DNA of 64,000 nt from Streptomyces tanashiensis (GCF_014648895.1 NZ_BMRZ01000011.1:62001-126000); one strand, 5' to 3'; shown: positions 1 to 9,127, numbered from the stretch's first letter. Made by a program: numbers and translations. The notes: generated from the letters alone by a model not told the origin.

Positions 1-39
1 CCAAGGTGAGGGTCGCGAGTTCGAATCTCGTCGTCCGCT
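1..39 (+). tRNA. tRNA-Gly, 3' fragment cut by window start
   Basis: The first 39 bases match the 3' half of the complete tRNA-Gly at 175-247 base for base, from the anticodon arm through the T arm and acceptor strand. The 5' half lies outside the window. Unlike the next copy, CCA is not encoded after the discriminator base. This is therefore a tandem pair of glycine tRNA genes. Confidence 0.9.
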
Positions 40-50
40 CAGGGAGTACG

Positions 51-80
51 AAGGCCCCGGTTCTCAGGAACCGGGGCCTT
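51..80 (+). terminator. Terminator after first tRNA-Gly
   Basis: A 13-bp perfect GC-rich stem (AAGGCCCCGGTTC and its complement) closes on a 4-base loop just downstream of the tRNA. There is no long T run, as is usual in Streptomyces. Confidence 0.75.
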
Positions 81-174
81 CGTCGTGTCTCCGGACGGTG
101 TGAAGGGCCCCACACGGCGGTGTGTCACGAGCACCCCGGACGTTGGGTATAGTTAGCAGCGCGCTACGGCGCAT

Positions 175-250
175 GCGGACGTGGCTCAGTTGGTAGAGCA
201 TCACCTTGCCAAGGTGAGGGTCGCGAGTTCGAATCTCGTCGTCCGCTCCA
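175..250 (+). tRNA. tRNA-Gly (GCC anticodon)
   Basis: A full cloverleaf can be drawn. The acceptor stem pairs GCGGACG with CGTCCGC, the D arm contains GGCTCAGTTGGTAGAGC, the anticodon loop TTGCCAA gives GCC, and the T loop is GTTCGAATC. CCA is encoded at 248-250. It decodes GGC and GGU glycine codons, the main ones in a high-GC genome. Confidence 0.97.
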
Positions 251-255
251 TGAAG

Positions 256-284
256 AAGCCCCCGGTCGAATCGACCGGGGGCTT
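256..284. terminator. Terminator between tRNA-Gly and purC
   Basis: A hairpin built from AAGCCCCCGGTCGA and its complement sits between the tRNA-Gly end and the convergent purC stop codon at 294-296. It probably serves both transcripts. Confidence 0.7.
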
Positions 285-293
285 TCTCGTGTC

Positions 294-1193
294 CTAGGAC
301 CAGGCGTTCCCGGTCAGCAGCTCGTACGCCTCGATGTACTTGGCGCGGGTCTTCTCCACGACCTCCGTCGGCAGGGCCGGCGGCGGCTGCTCGCTCTTGC
401 GGTCCCAGCCGGAGGCCGGGGAGGTCAGCCAGTTCCGCACGATCTGCTTGTCGTACGAGGGCTGGGCGCGGCCCGGCTCCCATTCCGCGGCCGGCCAGAA
501 GCGCGAGGAGTCCGGAGTGAGGACCTCGTCGGCGAGGACGAGCGTCTCGCCCTCGAAGCCGAACTCGAACTTCGTGTCGGCGAGGATGATGCCCCGGTCG
601 CGGGCGATGTCCCGGGCCCGGCCGTACACGGCGAGGGTCGTCTGGCGCAGCAGCGCGGCCGTCTCGGCGCCGACCTGACGGGCGACCTCCTCGTACGAGA
701 CGTTCTCGTCGTGGTCGCCGACCGCGGCCTTGGTGGCCGGGGTGAAGATCGGGGCGGGCAGCTCGGAGCCGTCGGTCAGCCCCTCGGGGAGCGCGAGGCC
801 GCAGACCGTGCGGGACTCGTCGTACTCCAGCAGGCCGGAGCCGGTGAGGTAGCCGCGGGCGACGCACTCGACCGGGACCATGGCGAGCGACTTGCAGATC
901 AGCGTGCGGCCCGCCCAGTCGGCGGGGGCACCGGCCGGCAGCTCGGTGGAGAGCACGTGGTTCGGGACCAGGTCGGAGAGCCGGTCGAACCACCACAGGG
1001 AGAGCTGGGTGAGGACCCGGCCCTTGTCGGGAATCTCGGTGGGCAGCACCCAGTCGTAGGCCGACATACGGTCGCTCGCCACCATGACGAGGTCACCGGC
1101 CTCGTTCCGGTACAGGTCGCGGACCTTGCCCGTGTGGAGATGGGTGAGGCCCGGGACCTGGACGGGCTCGGGCTTTTCTACGAATCCGGACAC
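294..1193 (-). CDS. purC: Phosphoribosylaminoimidazole-succinocarboxamide synthase
   Basis: SAICAR synthase, the cytosolic step of de novo purine synthesis that joins CAIR to aspartate using ATP. The 299-residue product starts VSGFVEKP, followed by the ATP-binding LHTGKVRDLY and the family signature region (VECVARGYLTGSG, then ADTKFEFGF). This length is typical of the actinobacterial enzyme. The GTG at 1193 was chosen because GGAGG lies 5-9 bases upstream; reading frames extending further upstream have no family similarity. purD lies 4 kb away on the same strand, so purine genes are loosely clustered but not in one operon. Confidence 0.96.
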   Translation of the reverse strand: MSGFVEKPEPVQVPGLTHLHTGKVRDLYRNEAGDLVMVASDRMSAYDWVLPTEIPDKGRVLTQLSLWWFDRLSDLVPNHVLSTELPAGAPADWAGRTLICKSLAMVPVECVARGYLTGSGLLEYDESRTVCGLALPEGLTDGSELPAPIFTPATKAAVGDHDENVSYEEVARQVGAETAALLRQTTLAVYGRARDIARDRGIILADTKFEFGFEGETLVLADEVLTPDSSRFWPAAEWEPGRAQPSYDKQIVRNWLTSPASGWDRKSEQPPPALPTEVVEKTRAKYIEAYELLTGNAWS

Positions 1194-1281
1194 GGTTCCT
1201 CCGCGTAGGTTGATCCAGGAGCGTGTCCGATTCTCTCGCACATCCGGGCGGATCCCGCCGCCAGGCCCTGTGACCCCCCGC

Positions 1282-2742
1282 TCAGTCCCTCTTGCAGATC
1301 CGGTCGAGGAGGTTCGCGGTGGCGCGCTGGACCCGGGCGTCGACATGGCCCGGCCGGTCCAGCGCCGGGGACCAGGCGAACGTGCCGGACGCGAAGACCC
1401 ACGCCCCGGACGGGGCCCGGTAGAGACTCGTCTCCTGGTGGCGCAGGGCGCCCTCGCTGTCCCGGTACGGCGAGTGGGAGAGCAGGATGCGGCCCTGGTG
1501 CTCGGGCAGCGCGGTGCGCGGGAAGTAGCGGTCCGCCTCGCCCGCGACCAGGCCCGGGAGCTCGTCGCCGTCACCCGCGCCGGTGGCCTCCCAGAGCCAG
1601 TGGTCGGCGTTCCGCACGACCAGCGGGTGCGGTTCGGGAACCCGGCCCGCGTACTGGATGCCGAGGAGCTGCTGCTCGGGCCGGTCGACCTCTCGCCACA
1701 GCGCCGGGCGGCCGGGGCCGCGCCGCTTGCGGCAGGTGAGGAGGCGGTCCGGCACCCCGGACGGCGAAGGCCCCAGCTCCACCTGCCAGTACATGGTGTT
1801 GGCGGAGAGGAAGACGAGCGAGGTGCCCTGGTCGCGCGCGAGTTCGGCGGTCCGGCGCATCGGCGCCGACCAGTACTCGTCGTGGCCCGGGAAGACCAGC
1901 CCCCGGTAGCGGCTCGGGTCGACCCGGCCGGCGTGCAGATCGCGGGTCTCGGCGTACGCCAGGTCGTAGCCGTAGCGCTCGGCCCAGCGGATGAAGTCGT
2001 AGGCGTGGCCGACGTGCAGGGGCAGTCCCGCGCCCGCGTACGGGCGGTCGAAGGAGACGGTGACGGCCGCCTCCTCCTCGCCGAGCAGCCGGCCCTCCTC
2101 GTCCCAGGCGTGATAGAGGCTGGCGCCGGTGTGGCCGTCCTCCGGGTAGAGGTTGTACGCCTGCCAGGTCACGTCCGGGAGGACGAGCAGCAGATCCGCC
2201 GGGTGGTTGTCGCGGACCGTGAAGGGGATGTGCGAGCGATAGCCGTCGGCGGTGGTGAGGACGGCGACGTACGCGCCGATCGACCAGTACGTCGGGACCT
2301 GCAGCCGCCAGGACTGCCACCAGTGGTGACAGGAGACCGTGCGGTCGGCGGTGAGCGGGGCCGGCTGGACGATCCCGGAGAGGCGCGGGCTGGTGGTGAT
2401 CTTCGCGGCGCCGTCGCCGCCGTAGTGCCCGATCCGGTAGACGTCGACCGAGAACTGCTGCGGCGGGTCCACGGTGACGTGGAAGTCGATCGACTCGCCC
2501 GGCGCCACGGCCCCGTCGGACGCGAAGCCCTTGATCTGGCGCCGGACGTCGTCGGCCGTGCGGGGGCCGCCGCTGCCGCCCCGGGCCAGGATCTCGTCCG
2601 CGTACCAGGGGACCATCTGACCGGTGTCGTCGAAGTAGTTCTCCGAGCCCCGCAGCCAGGGCAGCGGGCCCTGGCCGAAGGGATCGGAGACGGCGTGCGC
2701 GAGCGCACCCGACTCCCACCGTCTGATCTGCTCCGCCCCCAT
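1282..2742 (-). CDS. N,N-dimethylformamidase beta-subunit-like protein
   Basis: The 486-residue product resembles the C-terminal part of the large subunit of N,N-dimethylformamidase. Recognisable features are the beta-rich Ig-like segment (FHVTVDPPQQFSVDVYRIGHYGG, residues about 85-107) and the motif FPGHDEYWS near residue 290, followed by LSANTMYWQV. No signal peptide or membrane segment is seen. ATG 2742 is preceded by a strong GAGGGAGGGG site. The family relation is clear, but the substrate is not: no small-subunit gene lies nearby, so activity on dimethylformamide is not implied. It could be an amidase-like or carbohydrate-associated protein. The gene appears monocistronic. Confidence 0.75.
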   Translation of the reverse strand: MGAEQIRRWESGALAHAVSDPFGQGPLPWLRGSENYFDDTGQMVPWYADEILARGGSGGPRTADDVRRQIKGFASDGAVAPGESIDFHVTVDPPQQFSVDVYRIGHYGGDGAAKITTSPRLSGIVQPAPLTADRTVSCHHWWQSWRLQVPTYWSIGAYVAVLTTADGYRSHIPFTVRDNHPADLLLVLPDVTWQAYNLYPEDGHTGASLYHAWDEEGRLLGEEEAAVTVSFDRPYAGAGLPLHVGHAYDFIRWAERYGYDLAYAETRDLHAGRVDPSRYRGLVFPGHDEYWSAPMRRTAELARDQGTSLVFLSANTMYWQVELGPSPSGVPDRLLTCRKRRGPGRPALWREVDRPEQQLLGIQYAGRVPEPHPLVVRNADHWLWEATGAGDGDELPGLVAGEADRYFPRTALPEHQGRILLSHSPYRDSEGALRHQETSLYRAPSGAWVFASGTFAWSPALDRPGHVDARVQRATANLLDRICKRD

Positions 2743-2937
2743 GTGCGCCCCTCCCTCGACTCCCCCGGTCGGCCGGTCAGTGCCTCTGGTTCGTGCCTGT
2801 AGGTCGTGCCTGCGTTGCGTGCCTCTGTCAGTGGCGGTCTCCAGCACATCACATAACGCACGCACTCCGTCACCGTTCGTCGTGAATTGGCGAGAGTGGA
2901 AGCCGAGGCTCCGGCACTGTGCCGGTCCGGCAGGCCC

Positions 2938-4872
2938 TCAGACCAGGCGTACGGGCTTCTCCGGGCGCACCCCGGTACGGGTGAGCCAGACCCGCAGGGG
3001 CTCCGGGTCGCCGTCCTCGACGAGGGCGAGGACACGGGGACCGAGGTCCGCCGCGCGCTCACCGCCGACGAGCAGGGCCGGCCCGTCGAGCCAGTCGAGG
3101 CCCGGGGCGGCCTCCGCGGTGTCCACGGCCGCACAGCAGACCATCGCGGTCACATGGTCCGCGAGCAGGTCACGGCCGGTACGGGGCGGCTGCAGCGGGA
3201 ACAGCGGCAGGGGCCCGTCGGGGCCGCTCACGGCCACGGGGGGCGTGGTCTTCCGGCCCTTCTCGGAGGCACGGGCGGTCTCGGCCGCCGCGGCGACCCT
3301 GGCCTCCCGGGCCGCCTCCTCCCGCGCGAGAAGCGCGCTGAGCGCTCCGGCGAGCGCCTCGGCTGCGGGGTTGACCGGATCGTCGTCGCCCTCGTCGTAG
3401 GCGGAGGGATCGAGGCCGGCGTCAGCGTCGGGGTCCGGCTGCGGGGCGGGGCCGGGATCGGCGTCGGGGTCCGGCTGCGGGGCGGGGCCGGGATCGGCGT
3501 CGAGGCCCGGCTGCGGGGCGGGGTCGGCGTCGGCGGTGGTGTCGGTGGTGGAGGCCTGGTCGGGATCGGGATCGAGATCGGGGTCCGTGGTGACCGTGGG
3601 CCCGGGCTGCCGGGTCGTCAGGTGGGCCATCACCCGGGTCAGGGTCGGGCCGGCCGCGTCGGTGGCCCGGCCGCCGGTGCCCTCGGCCACGCCCAGGACG
3701 TCGAGGACCTGGTGCAGGCGGGCCGCGTCGGTGCGCCACTTCCGGTCGACGACCTCCTCCGGGTACTGGCTCCACTCCACCGGGGCCCAGTCGGGACCGG
3801 GATCGGCCGGTCCGCCGTGGAAGAGACGCGCGGCGAGCAGCGAGGTGGCCTCGTCGACGGCGCCGGGCTCCTCCAGGAGGTCACAGGCGGGGCGCTCGCC
3901 GAGCCGGGACGAGAAGCCCTCCGCGAGGCGGTCCCGGCGGGACAGTTCGGTCAGGGCGGAGACCACGCCCGCGTCGAGCTTGGCGGGCCAGCGGCCCATG
4001 CGCCAGGCCGGCAGCGCGACCCGGGTGAGCAGGCGGTCCCAGCCCGCGTAGGCGAGGCCGACCTGCTCCTGGGCGACGATCCGTACGCCGTAGTCCACGG
4101 CCTGGGCGCGCTCCGAGCCGGCGGCGGCGACCCCGCGCTCCATCTCTGCGGCATGGCCGCGACAGGCGCGCAGCAGCACGCGGGCGACCTGTCCGACACC
4201 GTGGGCGCCGAGCCGGCGGAGCGGGTCGAGGCCGGGCACCCCGGGCACGGCCACGGCCGCGTCCAGGCCGCGGACGAAGCGGCGCGCGGCGGCTATGTCG
4301 GGATGGGCGGCCGGTCCCGTACCGGCGACGACGGGGGCGAGGACGGCCCGCAGCTCGCCGACGCGCATCCACCACAGGAAGGGCGAGCCTATGACCAGGA
4401 CCGGGGCGCCGTCGCCGCCGGACGTCCGGTGAAGGCGATGGGCGCGGTGGGTGCGGTCCTCCAGCCAGCTGTCGCAGTCCGGCGTGAGGGCTATCGCGGC
4501 GGGCGCCGGGACACCGAGCCGGTCGGCCAGGTCGCGGACGAGCCGGTACAGATCGGGGGCGGCGGTCTCGGCGAGCTGCACCGTCGGGGTGGCCGCCGGA
4601 CGGGCCCGGGCGACCACGAGGGCGACGGCCGCGGCGGCGAGCAGGACGAGGACGGCGAGGACGGTCACGACCCAGCGGGCCGTGTCCCAGGCCGCTCCGG
4701 TGAAGTGGCCGGTGACCCCGCCCGCGTACAGGACGACGGCCACCGCGGCGGGGAGCACCGCGAGGCCCAGTGCCCTGCCGCGGACGCGGAGGACGGCGAG
4801 GGCCCGGGAGCGCGCGGCGCGCGCACCCCACTCCTCGCCGACAACGGAACCGGTACCGGACACGCCGTTCAT
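2938..4872 (-). CDS. Membrane protein with degenerate M48-peptidase-like domain
   Basis: 644 residues. Two transmembrane helices (about residues 35-55 and 66-88) are followed by a segment built like M48 zinc peptidases: LYRLVRDLADRLGVPAP (109-125), then GSPFLWW and ELRAVLA (173-179). Where M48 enzymes carry HExxH, this protein reads PVVAG, so the zinc site is lost. The second half holds a Pro/Asp/Gln/Ala-rich repeat (PGPAPQPDPDAD and variants, about residues 430-470), an Ala/Glu-rich stretch and a conserved-looking C-terminal domain. The start at ATG 4872 has AGGAGGGGG upstream. Function is unknown; a structural or scaffolding role at the membrane is inferred only from the missing catalytic residues. 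Confidence 0.7.
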   Translation of the reverse strand: MNGVSGTGSVVGEEWGARAARSRALAVLRVRGRALGLAVLPAAVAVVLYAGGVTGHFTGAAWDTARWVVTVLAVLVLLAAAAVALVVARARPAATPTVQLAETAAPDLYRLVRDLADRLGVPAPAAIALTPDCDSWLEDRTHRAHRLHRTSGGDGAPVLVIGSPFLWWMRVGELRAVLAPVVAGTGPAAHPDIAAARRFVRGLDAAVAVPGVPGLDPLRRLGAHGVGQVARVLLRACRGHAAEMERGVAAAGSERAQAVDYGVRIVAQEQVGLAYAGWDRLLTRVALPAWRMGRWPAKLDAGVVSALTELSRRDRLAEGFSSRLGERPACDLLEEPGAVDEATSLLAARLFHGGPADPGPDWAPVEWSQYPEEVVDRKWRTDAARLHQVLDVLGVAEGTGGRATDAAGPTLTRVMAHLTTRQPGPTVTTDPDLDPDPDQASTTDTTADADPAPQPGLDADPGPAPQPDPDADPGPAPQPDPDADAGLDPSAYDEGDDDPVNPAAEALAGALSALLAREEAAREARVAAAAETARASEKGRKTTPPVAVSGPDGPLPLFPLQPPRTGRDLLADHVTAMVCCAAVDTAEAAPGLDWLDGPALLVGGERAADLGPRVLALVEDGDPEPLRVWLTRTGVRPEKPVRLV

Positions 4873-5072
4873 CACCCCCTCCTGCCCTCGACGGGACTGC
4901 CTGTGGCGGTGTTGCTCACTCCCCCACTGTGGCACCCGCCAGTGACATCGCAATGCCGGTGGGCCAAGTGCCGGAATGCCTTCGCCGCACCCTAGTTGGG
5001 GCTTTGGCGGGAGTCATCCGTATGGCCGAGCCGTCACTCGATGGAATGGCTTTGGGTAAAGGTGATGGCGCA

Positions 5073-5117
5073 CTTGTGGCCGTGTGGTTCACAGCTTCCG
5101 CACCACACGGCCACAAG
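5073..5117 (-). terminator. Terminator downstream of purD
   Basis: Perfect 15-bp inverted repeat (CTTGTGGCCGTGTGG and its complement) with a 15-base loop, 35 bases past the purD stop codon in the purD direction. The rest of 4873-5151 shows nothing else clear. Confidence 0.7.
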
Positions 5118-5151
5118 AGGAGTCCGGAGAATCCGGTGAAAACAAGAGGAA

Positions 5152-6402
5152 TCAGGCCTCGGCGGCCTTCCGCGCGATGTCCGTACGGTGCTGCGAACCG
5201 TCAAGGCGGATGCGGCCGACCGCCGCGTACGCACGCTCGCGGGCCTGCGCCAGGTCCGTTCCGGTGGCGGTGACCGAGAGGACGCGGCCACCCGCGCTCA
5301 CGACCGCGTCGCCGTCCCGCTTCGTCCCGGCGTGGAGCACGTACGCGTGCGGGGCGTCCTGCTCCGCGACCTCGGCGAGGCCCTCGATCGGGTCGCCCGT
5401 ACGCGGGGTGTCCGGGTAGTTGTGGGACGCGACGACCACGGTGACGGCGGCCTCGTCGCTCCAGCTCAGCGGCGCCTGGTCGTCCAGGGTGCCGTTGGCG
5501 GAGTTCAGCAGGACGCCCGCGAGCGGGGTCTTCAGACGGGCCAGCACGACCTGGGTCTCGGGGTCGCCGAAGCGCGCGTTGAACTCGATGACCCGCACAC
5601 CGCGGCTGGTGATCGCCAGACCCGCGTACAGCAGTCCGGAGAACGGCGTGCCGCGGCGGCGCAGCTCGTCGACCGTCGGCTGCAGGACGGTCTCCAGGAC
5701 CTCCTCGACCAGCTTCGGGTCGGCCCAGGGCAGCGGCGAGTAGGCGCCCATGCCGCCGGTGTTGGGGCCCTCGTCGCCGTCGAGTGCGCGCTTGAAGTCC
5801 TGCGCGGGCTTCAGCGGGAGGACGGTCGTGCCGTCGGTGATCGCGAAGAGGGAGACCTCGGGGCCGTCCAGGTACTCCTCGATGACCACCCGGTCGCAGG
5901 CGAGCGCGTGCGCCCGGGCCGCCTCGACGTCCTCGGTGACGACGACGCCCTTGCCCGCGGCGAGACCGTCGTCCTTGACCACGTACGGAGCGCCGAAGGC
6001 GTCGAGCGCCTCGTCGATCTCGGCCGGGGTCGTGCAGACGTAGCTGCGGGCGGTGGGGACCCCGGCGCCGGCCATGACGTCCTTGGCGAAGGCCTTGGAG
6101 CCCTCCAGCTGGGCCGCCTCACGCGACGGGCCGAAGACGGGGATGCCGGCCGCACGGACGGCGTCGGCGACACCGGCGACGAGCGGGGCCTCCGGGCCGA
6201 CGACGACCAGCTCGGCGCCCAGCTCGGTGGCGAGCGCGGCGACGGCCGCGCCGTCCAGCTGGTCGACGGGGTGCAGCTCGGCGACCTCCGCGATTCCGGC
6301 GTTGCCGGGCGCGCAGTGCAGAGCGGTGACGTCGGGATCGAGGGAGAGAGAGCGGCACAGGGCGTGTTCGCGGGCGCCGCCGCCGATGACGAGGACCTTC
6401 AC
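5152..6402 (-). CDS. purD: Phosphoribosylamine--glycine ligase (GAR synthase)
   Basis: ATP-grasp enzyme of purine synthesis that ligates glycine to phosphoribosylamine. The 416-residue product starts VKVLVIGGGAREHAL, with an N-terminal nucleotide-fold domain. The ATP-grasp signature follows (VVKDDGLAAGKGV), then EEYLDGPEVSLF, GPNTGGMGAYSP and the metal-site region EFNARFGDPETQ. Length and motif order are standard. The GTG at 6402 matches the family N-terminus; residues upstream of it in the same frame are not conserved. dnaX ends 61 bp upstream on the same strand, so the two may be co-transcribed, and a strong hairpin follows the gene. Confidence 0.97.
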   Translation of the reverse strand: MKVLVIGGGAREHALCRSLSLDPDVTALHCAPGNAGIAEVAELHPVDQLDGAAVAALATELGAELVVVGPEAPLVAGVADAVRAAGIPVFGPSREAAQLEGSKAFAKDVMAGAGVPTARSYVCTTPAEIDEALDAFGAPYVVKDDGLAAGKGVVVTEDVEAARAHALACDRVVIEEYLDGPEVSLFAITDGTTVLPLKPAQDFKRALDGDEGPNTGGMGAYSPLPWADPKLVEEVLETVLQPTVDELRRRGTPFSGLLYAGLAITSRGVRVIEFNARFGDPETQVVLARLKTPLAGVLLNSANGTLDDQAPLSWSDEAAVTVVVASHNYPDTPRTGDPIEGLAEVAEQDAPHAYVLHAGTKRDGDAVVSAGGRVLSVTATGTDLAQARERAYAAVGRIRLDGSQHRTDIARKAAEA

Positions 6403-6463
6403 GCCTGCCAGGGTAGCCCGCGGGACGGGATGCCCCTTGTGCGGGCCACCGAGCGAGACGCCC

Positions 6464-8584
6464 CTACTCGTTCGTGTATTCCTCCACAACCGTGGCTCCC
6501 AGCTCCCGCACGATCAGGTCGTGCCCGGAGAGGGCCGAGTCGACGAGGTCCGGATCGTCCTCCTCCGGCACGTCGTCCTCGGGCGCCACCGGCTGCGGCG
6601 CCGGCGGCGTGTACGCGGGAGCGGGCGCGGGCGGCGGGGCCTGCTGGAAGGCGGGCGCCGGAGCGGACTGCGCCTGTGCGGGAGCGGGGGGCGGGGTCTG
6701 CTGGAAGGCGGGCGCGGCGGGCCGGCCGCCGCCTCCACCGCCACCGCCGAAGCCTCCGGTGCCGCCGGAACCTCCGAAGCCGGTGGCGGCGGGCGGGGGC
6801 GACGCGCCGCCCGAGGGATCGATGATCGCCTCGATCTTCCAGTTCACGTTGAACTGCTCGGCGAGGGCCTGCTTGAGGACCTCCTCGCTGCCGCTGCTCG
6901 CGAAGTTGTCCCGGGCACCGGCGTTGAGGAAGCCGAGCTGGAGCGTCGTGCCGTCGAACCCGGCCACCTGGGCGTTCTGACTGAGCAGGATCCAGGTGAA
7001 ACGCCGCCGGTTCTTCACGGCGTCGAGGATCTGCGGCCACAGGTTCCGCACCTGGGCCGTGTCCCCACCGGCCGAAGCCGGAGCGGGAGCCTGCGGCGCG
7101 GGCTGCGCCTGTACGGGCGCGGGGGCCGGGGCGGCGGGCGCCGCGGGCGCGGACGCGCCGGGCCAGGCGCCGGGGGCACCGCCACCGGGGGTGGCGGCAC
7201 CCGGCCAGGCACCGGGCCGGGACGCGGCGGGCTGCTCCTGCACCGGAGCGGGAGCGGGCTGCTGCGGGGCCGCGTGCGGCTGGGGCGCGGGGGCGGGCTG
7301 CTGGACGGGGGCGTGCTGCTGGGCAGGCGGGGGCGGGGCCATCGGCGTGTGGGCCTCGGGCCCGGGCACGTACCCCATGGCGGGCGCCGGGGGTCCCGGC
7401 GTGAAGACGGGCGCGGGCGCGGCGGCCGCGCCGCGCTCCAGCCGGTCGAGGCGCGCCTGGACGGAGCGCTCGTCGTCGAAGGCGGCGGGCAGCAGCACGC
7501 GCGCGCAGATCAGCTCCAGCTGGAGCCGCGGCGAGGTGGCGCCGCGCATCTCGGTCAGTCCGGTGTTCACGAGATCGGCCGCCCGGCTGAGCTCGGCGGC
7601 CCCGAACACCGACGCCTGCGCCTGCATGCGCTCGATGACGTCGACGGGGGCGTCGATGAGCCCCTTCTCGGCGGCGTCGGGCACGGCGGCGAGGATCACG
7701 AGGTCCCGCAGCCGCTCCAGCAGATCGGCGACGAACCGGCGCGGGTCGTTGCCGCCCTCGATGACCCGGTCGACGACCTCGAACGCGGCGGCGCCGTCCC
7801 CGGCCGCGAACGCGTCGACGACGGAGTCGAGCAGGGACCCGTCCGTATAACCGAGGAGGGAGGTCGCCATGGCATACGTCACACCGTCGTCGGCGGCGCC
7901 GGCGAGCAGCTGGTCCATCACGGACATCGAGTCACGCACGGATCCGGCGCCGGCGCGGACGACCAGCGGCAGCACGCCGTCCTCGACGGGGATGCCCTCG
8001 TGCCCGCAGACCTCGCCGAGATAGTCCCGGAGCGTCCCCGGCGGCACGAGCCGGAAGGGGTAGTGGTGGGTCCGGGACCGGATGGTCCCGATGACCTTCT
8101 CGGGCTCGGTCGTCGCGAAGATGAACTTGAGGTGCTCCGGCGGCTCCTCGACCACCTTCAGGAGGGCGTTGAAGCCCGCCGAGGTGACCATGTGGGCCTC
8201 GTCGATGATGTAGATCTTGTACCGGCTGGACGCGGGCCCGAAGAAGGCCTTCTCCCGCAGGTCACGGGCGTCGTCCACACCACCGTGCGAAGCGGCGTCG
8301 ATCTCGATGACGTCGATCGACCCCGGCCCGTTCCGCGCGAGGTCCCGGCAGGACTGGCACTCGCCGCAGGGCGTCGGCGTCGGCCCCTGCTCACAGTTCA
8401 GGCACCGGGCGAGGATGCGCGCGCTGGTCGTCTTTCCGCACCCGCGCGGCCCGCTGAACAGGTACGCGTGATTGACCCGGTTGTTCCGCAGGGCCTGCTG
8501 CAACGGGTCGGTGACATGCTCCTGCCCGATGACCTCGGCGAAGGACTCGGGGCGATAGCGGCGGTACAGCGCGAGAGACGACAC
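6464..8584 (-). CDS. dnaX: DNA polymerase III subunit gamma/tau
   Basis: Clamp-loader ATPase of the replicative polymerase. From the chosen start (VSSLALYRRYRPESF) it has 706 residues. Walker A is GPRGCGKT (45-52), the zinc knuckle uses Cys 61, 64, 73, 76 and 79, and the Walker B is DEAH (118-121); AAA+ lid domains follow. A long Pro/Ala/Gln-rich linker (about 385-530) precedes a C-terminal tau-like domain and a Gly-rich, Pro-rich tail ending in an acidic patch. No slippery frameshift site was noticed, so only the long form is expected. GTG 8584 has no visible Shine-Dalgarno; TATAAC lies 9 bases upstream, so a very short leader or leaderless mRNA is possible. The SRP RNA gene is directly upstream. 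Confidence 0.95.
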   Translation of the reverse strand: MSSLALYRRYRPESFAEVIGQEHVTDPLQQALRNNRVNHAYLFSGPRGCGKTTSARILARCLNCEQGPTPTPCGECQSCRDLARNGPGSIDVIEIDAASHGGVDDARDLREKAFFGPASSRYKIYIIDEAHMVTSAGFNALLKVVEEPPEHLKFIFATTEPEKVIGTIRSRTHHYPFRLVPPGTLRDYLGEVCGHEGIPVEDGVLPLVVRAGAGSVRDSMSVMDQLLAGAADDGVTYAMATSLLGYTDGSLLDSVVDAFAAGDGAAAFEVVDRVIEGGNDPRRFVADLLERLRDLVILAAVPDAAEKGLIDAPVDVIERMQAQASVFGAAELSRAADLVNTGLTEMRGATSPRLQLELICARVLLPAAFDDERSVQARLDRLERGAAAAPAPVFTPGPPAPAMGYVPGPEAHTPMAPPPPAQQHAPVQQPAPAPQPHAAPQQPAPAPVQEQPAASRPGAWPGAATPGGGAPGAWPGASAPAAPAAPAPAPVQAQPAPQAPAPASAGGDTAQVRNLWPQILDAVKNRRRFTWILLSQNAQVAGFDGTTLQLGFLNAGARDNFASSGSEEVLKQALAEQFNVNWKIEAIIDPSGGASPPPAATGFGGSGGTGGFGGGGGGGGRPAAPAFQQTPPPAPAQAQSAPAPAFQQAPPPAPAPAYTPPAPQPVAPEDDVPEEDDPDLVDSALSGHDLIVRELGATVVEEYTNE

Positions 8585-8744
8585 GTGTACGAGGTTATAG
8601 GCGCCCACCGACAACCCGGGAAAAACCGGAGCGGGGGGAATGTCCCGGCCGGGGCGCGGGACGGGCGGGGCTTGGTCCGACACGGCCGGGGCGCGGGACG
8701 GGCGGGGCTTGGGCCCGGGACCGGCACGACCTGGGTCCGGGAAC

Positions 8745-8832
8745 GCAAGCGCCCCCCACGCACCTGCCAGAGCCGACCTACCCTTGCTGCCTTCCGGCCC
8801 TGGGGGAGTTCAGTCAGATAGCACCGCGTGAG
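8745..8832 (-). ncRNA. ffs: Signal recognition particle RNA (4.5S, small type)
   Basis: On the minus strand the segment contains the universal SRP domain IV core, GGGCCGGAAGGCAGCAAGGG, with the GGAA tetraloop and the conserved internal loops. Flanking strands (CTGAACTCCCCCAGG and the CTGGCAGGTGCGTGGGGGG side) extend the helix. It binds Ffh for co-translational protein targeting. The ends are estimated from the pairing and may be off by several bases. Location next to dnaX is also seen in other Gram-positive bacteria. Confidence 0.92.
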
Positions 8833-8958
8833 GGGCTGCGCCCAGCGTACCCGATCCGAGCCCCGCCCCGGCCATCCCCACCGACCTGCATCCTTCGCCG
8901 GACCCCCGCCCTGAATCGTGTGCGCGAGCACCCTCTCCGGTCATGTAATGTTCTCCAC

Positions 8959-9046
8959 GGAGGATTCGCCTAGAGGCCTAGGGCGCACGCTTGGAAAGCG
9001 TGTTGGGGGCAACCCCTCACGAGTTCGAATCTCGTATCCTCCGCCA
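8959..9046 (+). tRNA. tRNA-Ser (GGA anticodon)
   Basis: Class II tRNA with a long variable arm. The acceptor pairs GGAGGAT with ATCCTCC, the anticodon loop TTGGAAA gives GGA, the variable stem is GTTGGGGGCAACCCCTC and the T loop is GTTCGAATC. CCA is encoded at 9044-9046. It reads UCC and UCU codons. Confidence 0.96.
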
Positions 9047-9068
9047 GTGCCTCACCGGGCACATTGTC

Positions 9069-9101
9069 GAAGGGCCCCACCGTTCGCGGTGGGGCCCTTC
9101 G
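9069..9101 (+). terminator. Terminator after tRNA-Ser
   Basis: Perfect 15-bp stem (CGAAGGGCCCCACCG) closed by a TTCG tetraloop, 22 bases after the tRNA. It also faces the end of the convergent gene at 9128. Confidence 0.85.
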
Positions 9102-9127
9102 ACGTATGCCGTCTTCTGCTTGATCCG

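Noticed and set aside
1282..2742. Complete dimethylformamide degradation locus
   Set aside because: No gene for the small DMFase subunit or formate/dimethylamine use is visible around it.
3422..3775. Reading frame rich in Pro/Arg repeats opposite the M48-like gene
   Set aside because: It is in another frame of the DNA encoding the PGPAPQPDPDAD repeats and mirrors their periodicity; no ribosome site.
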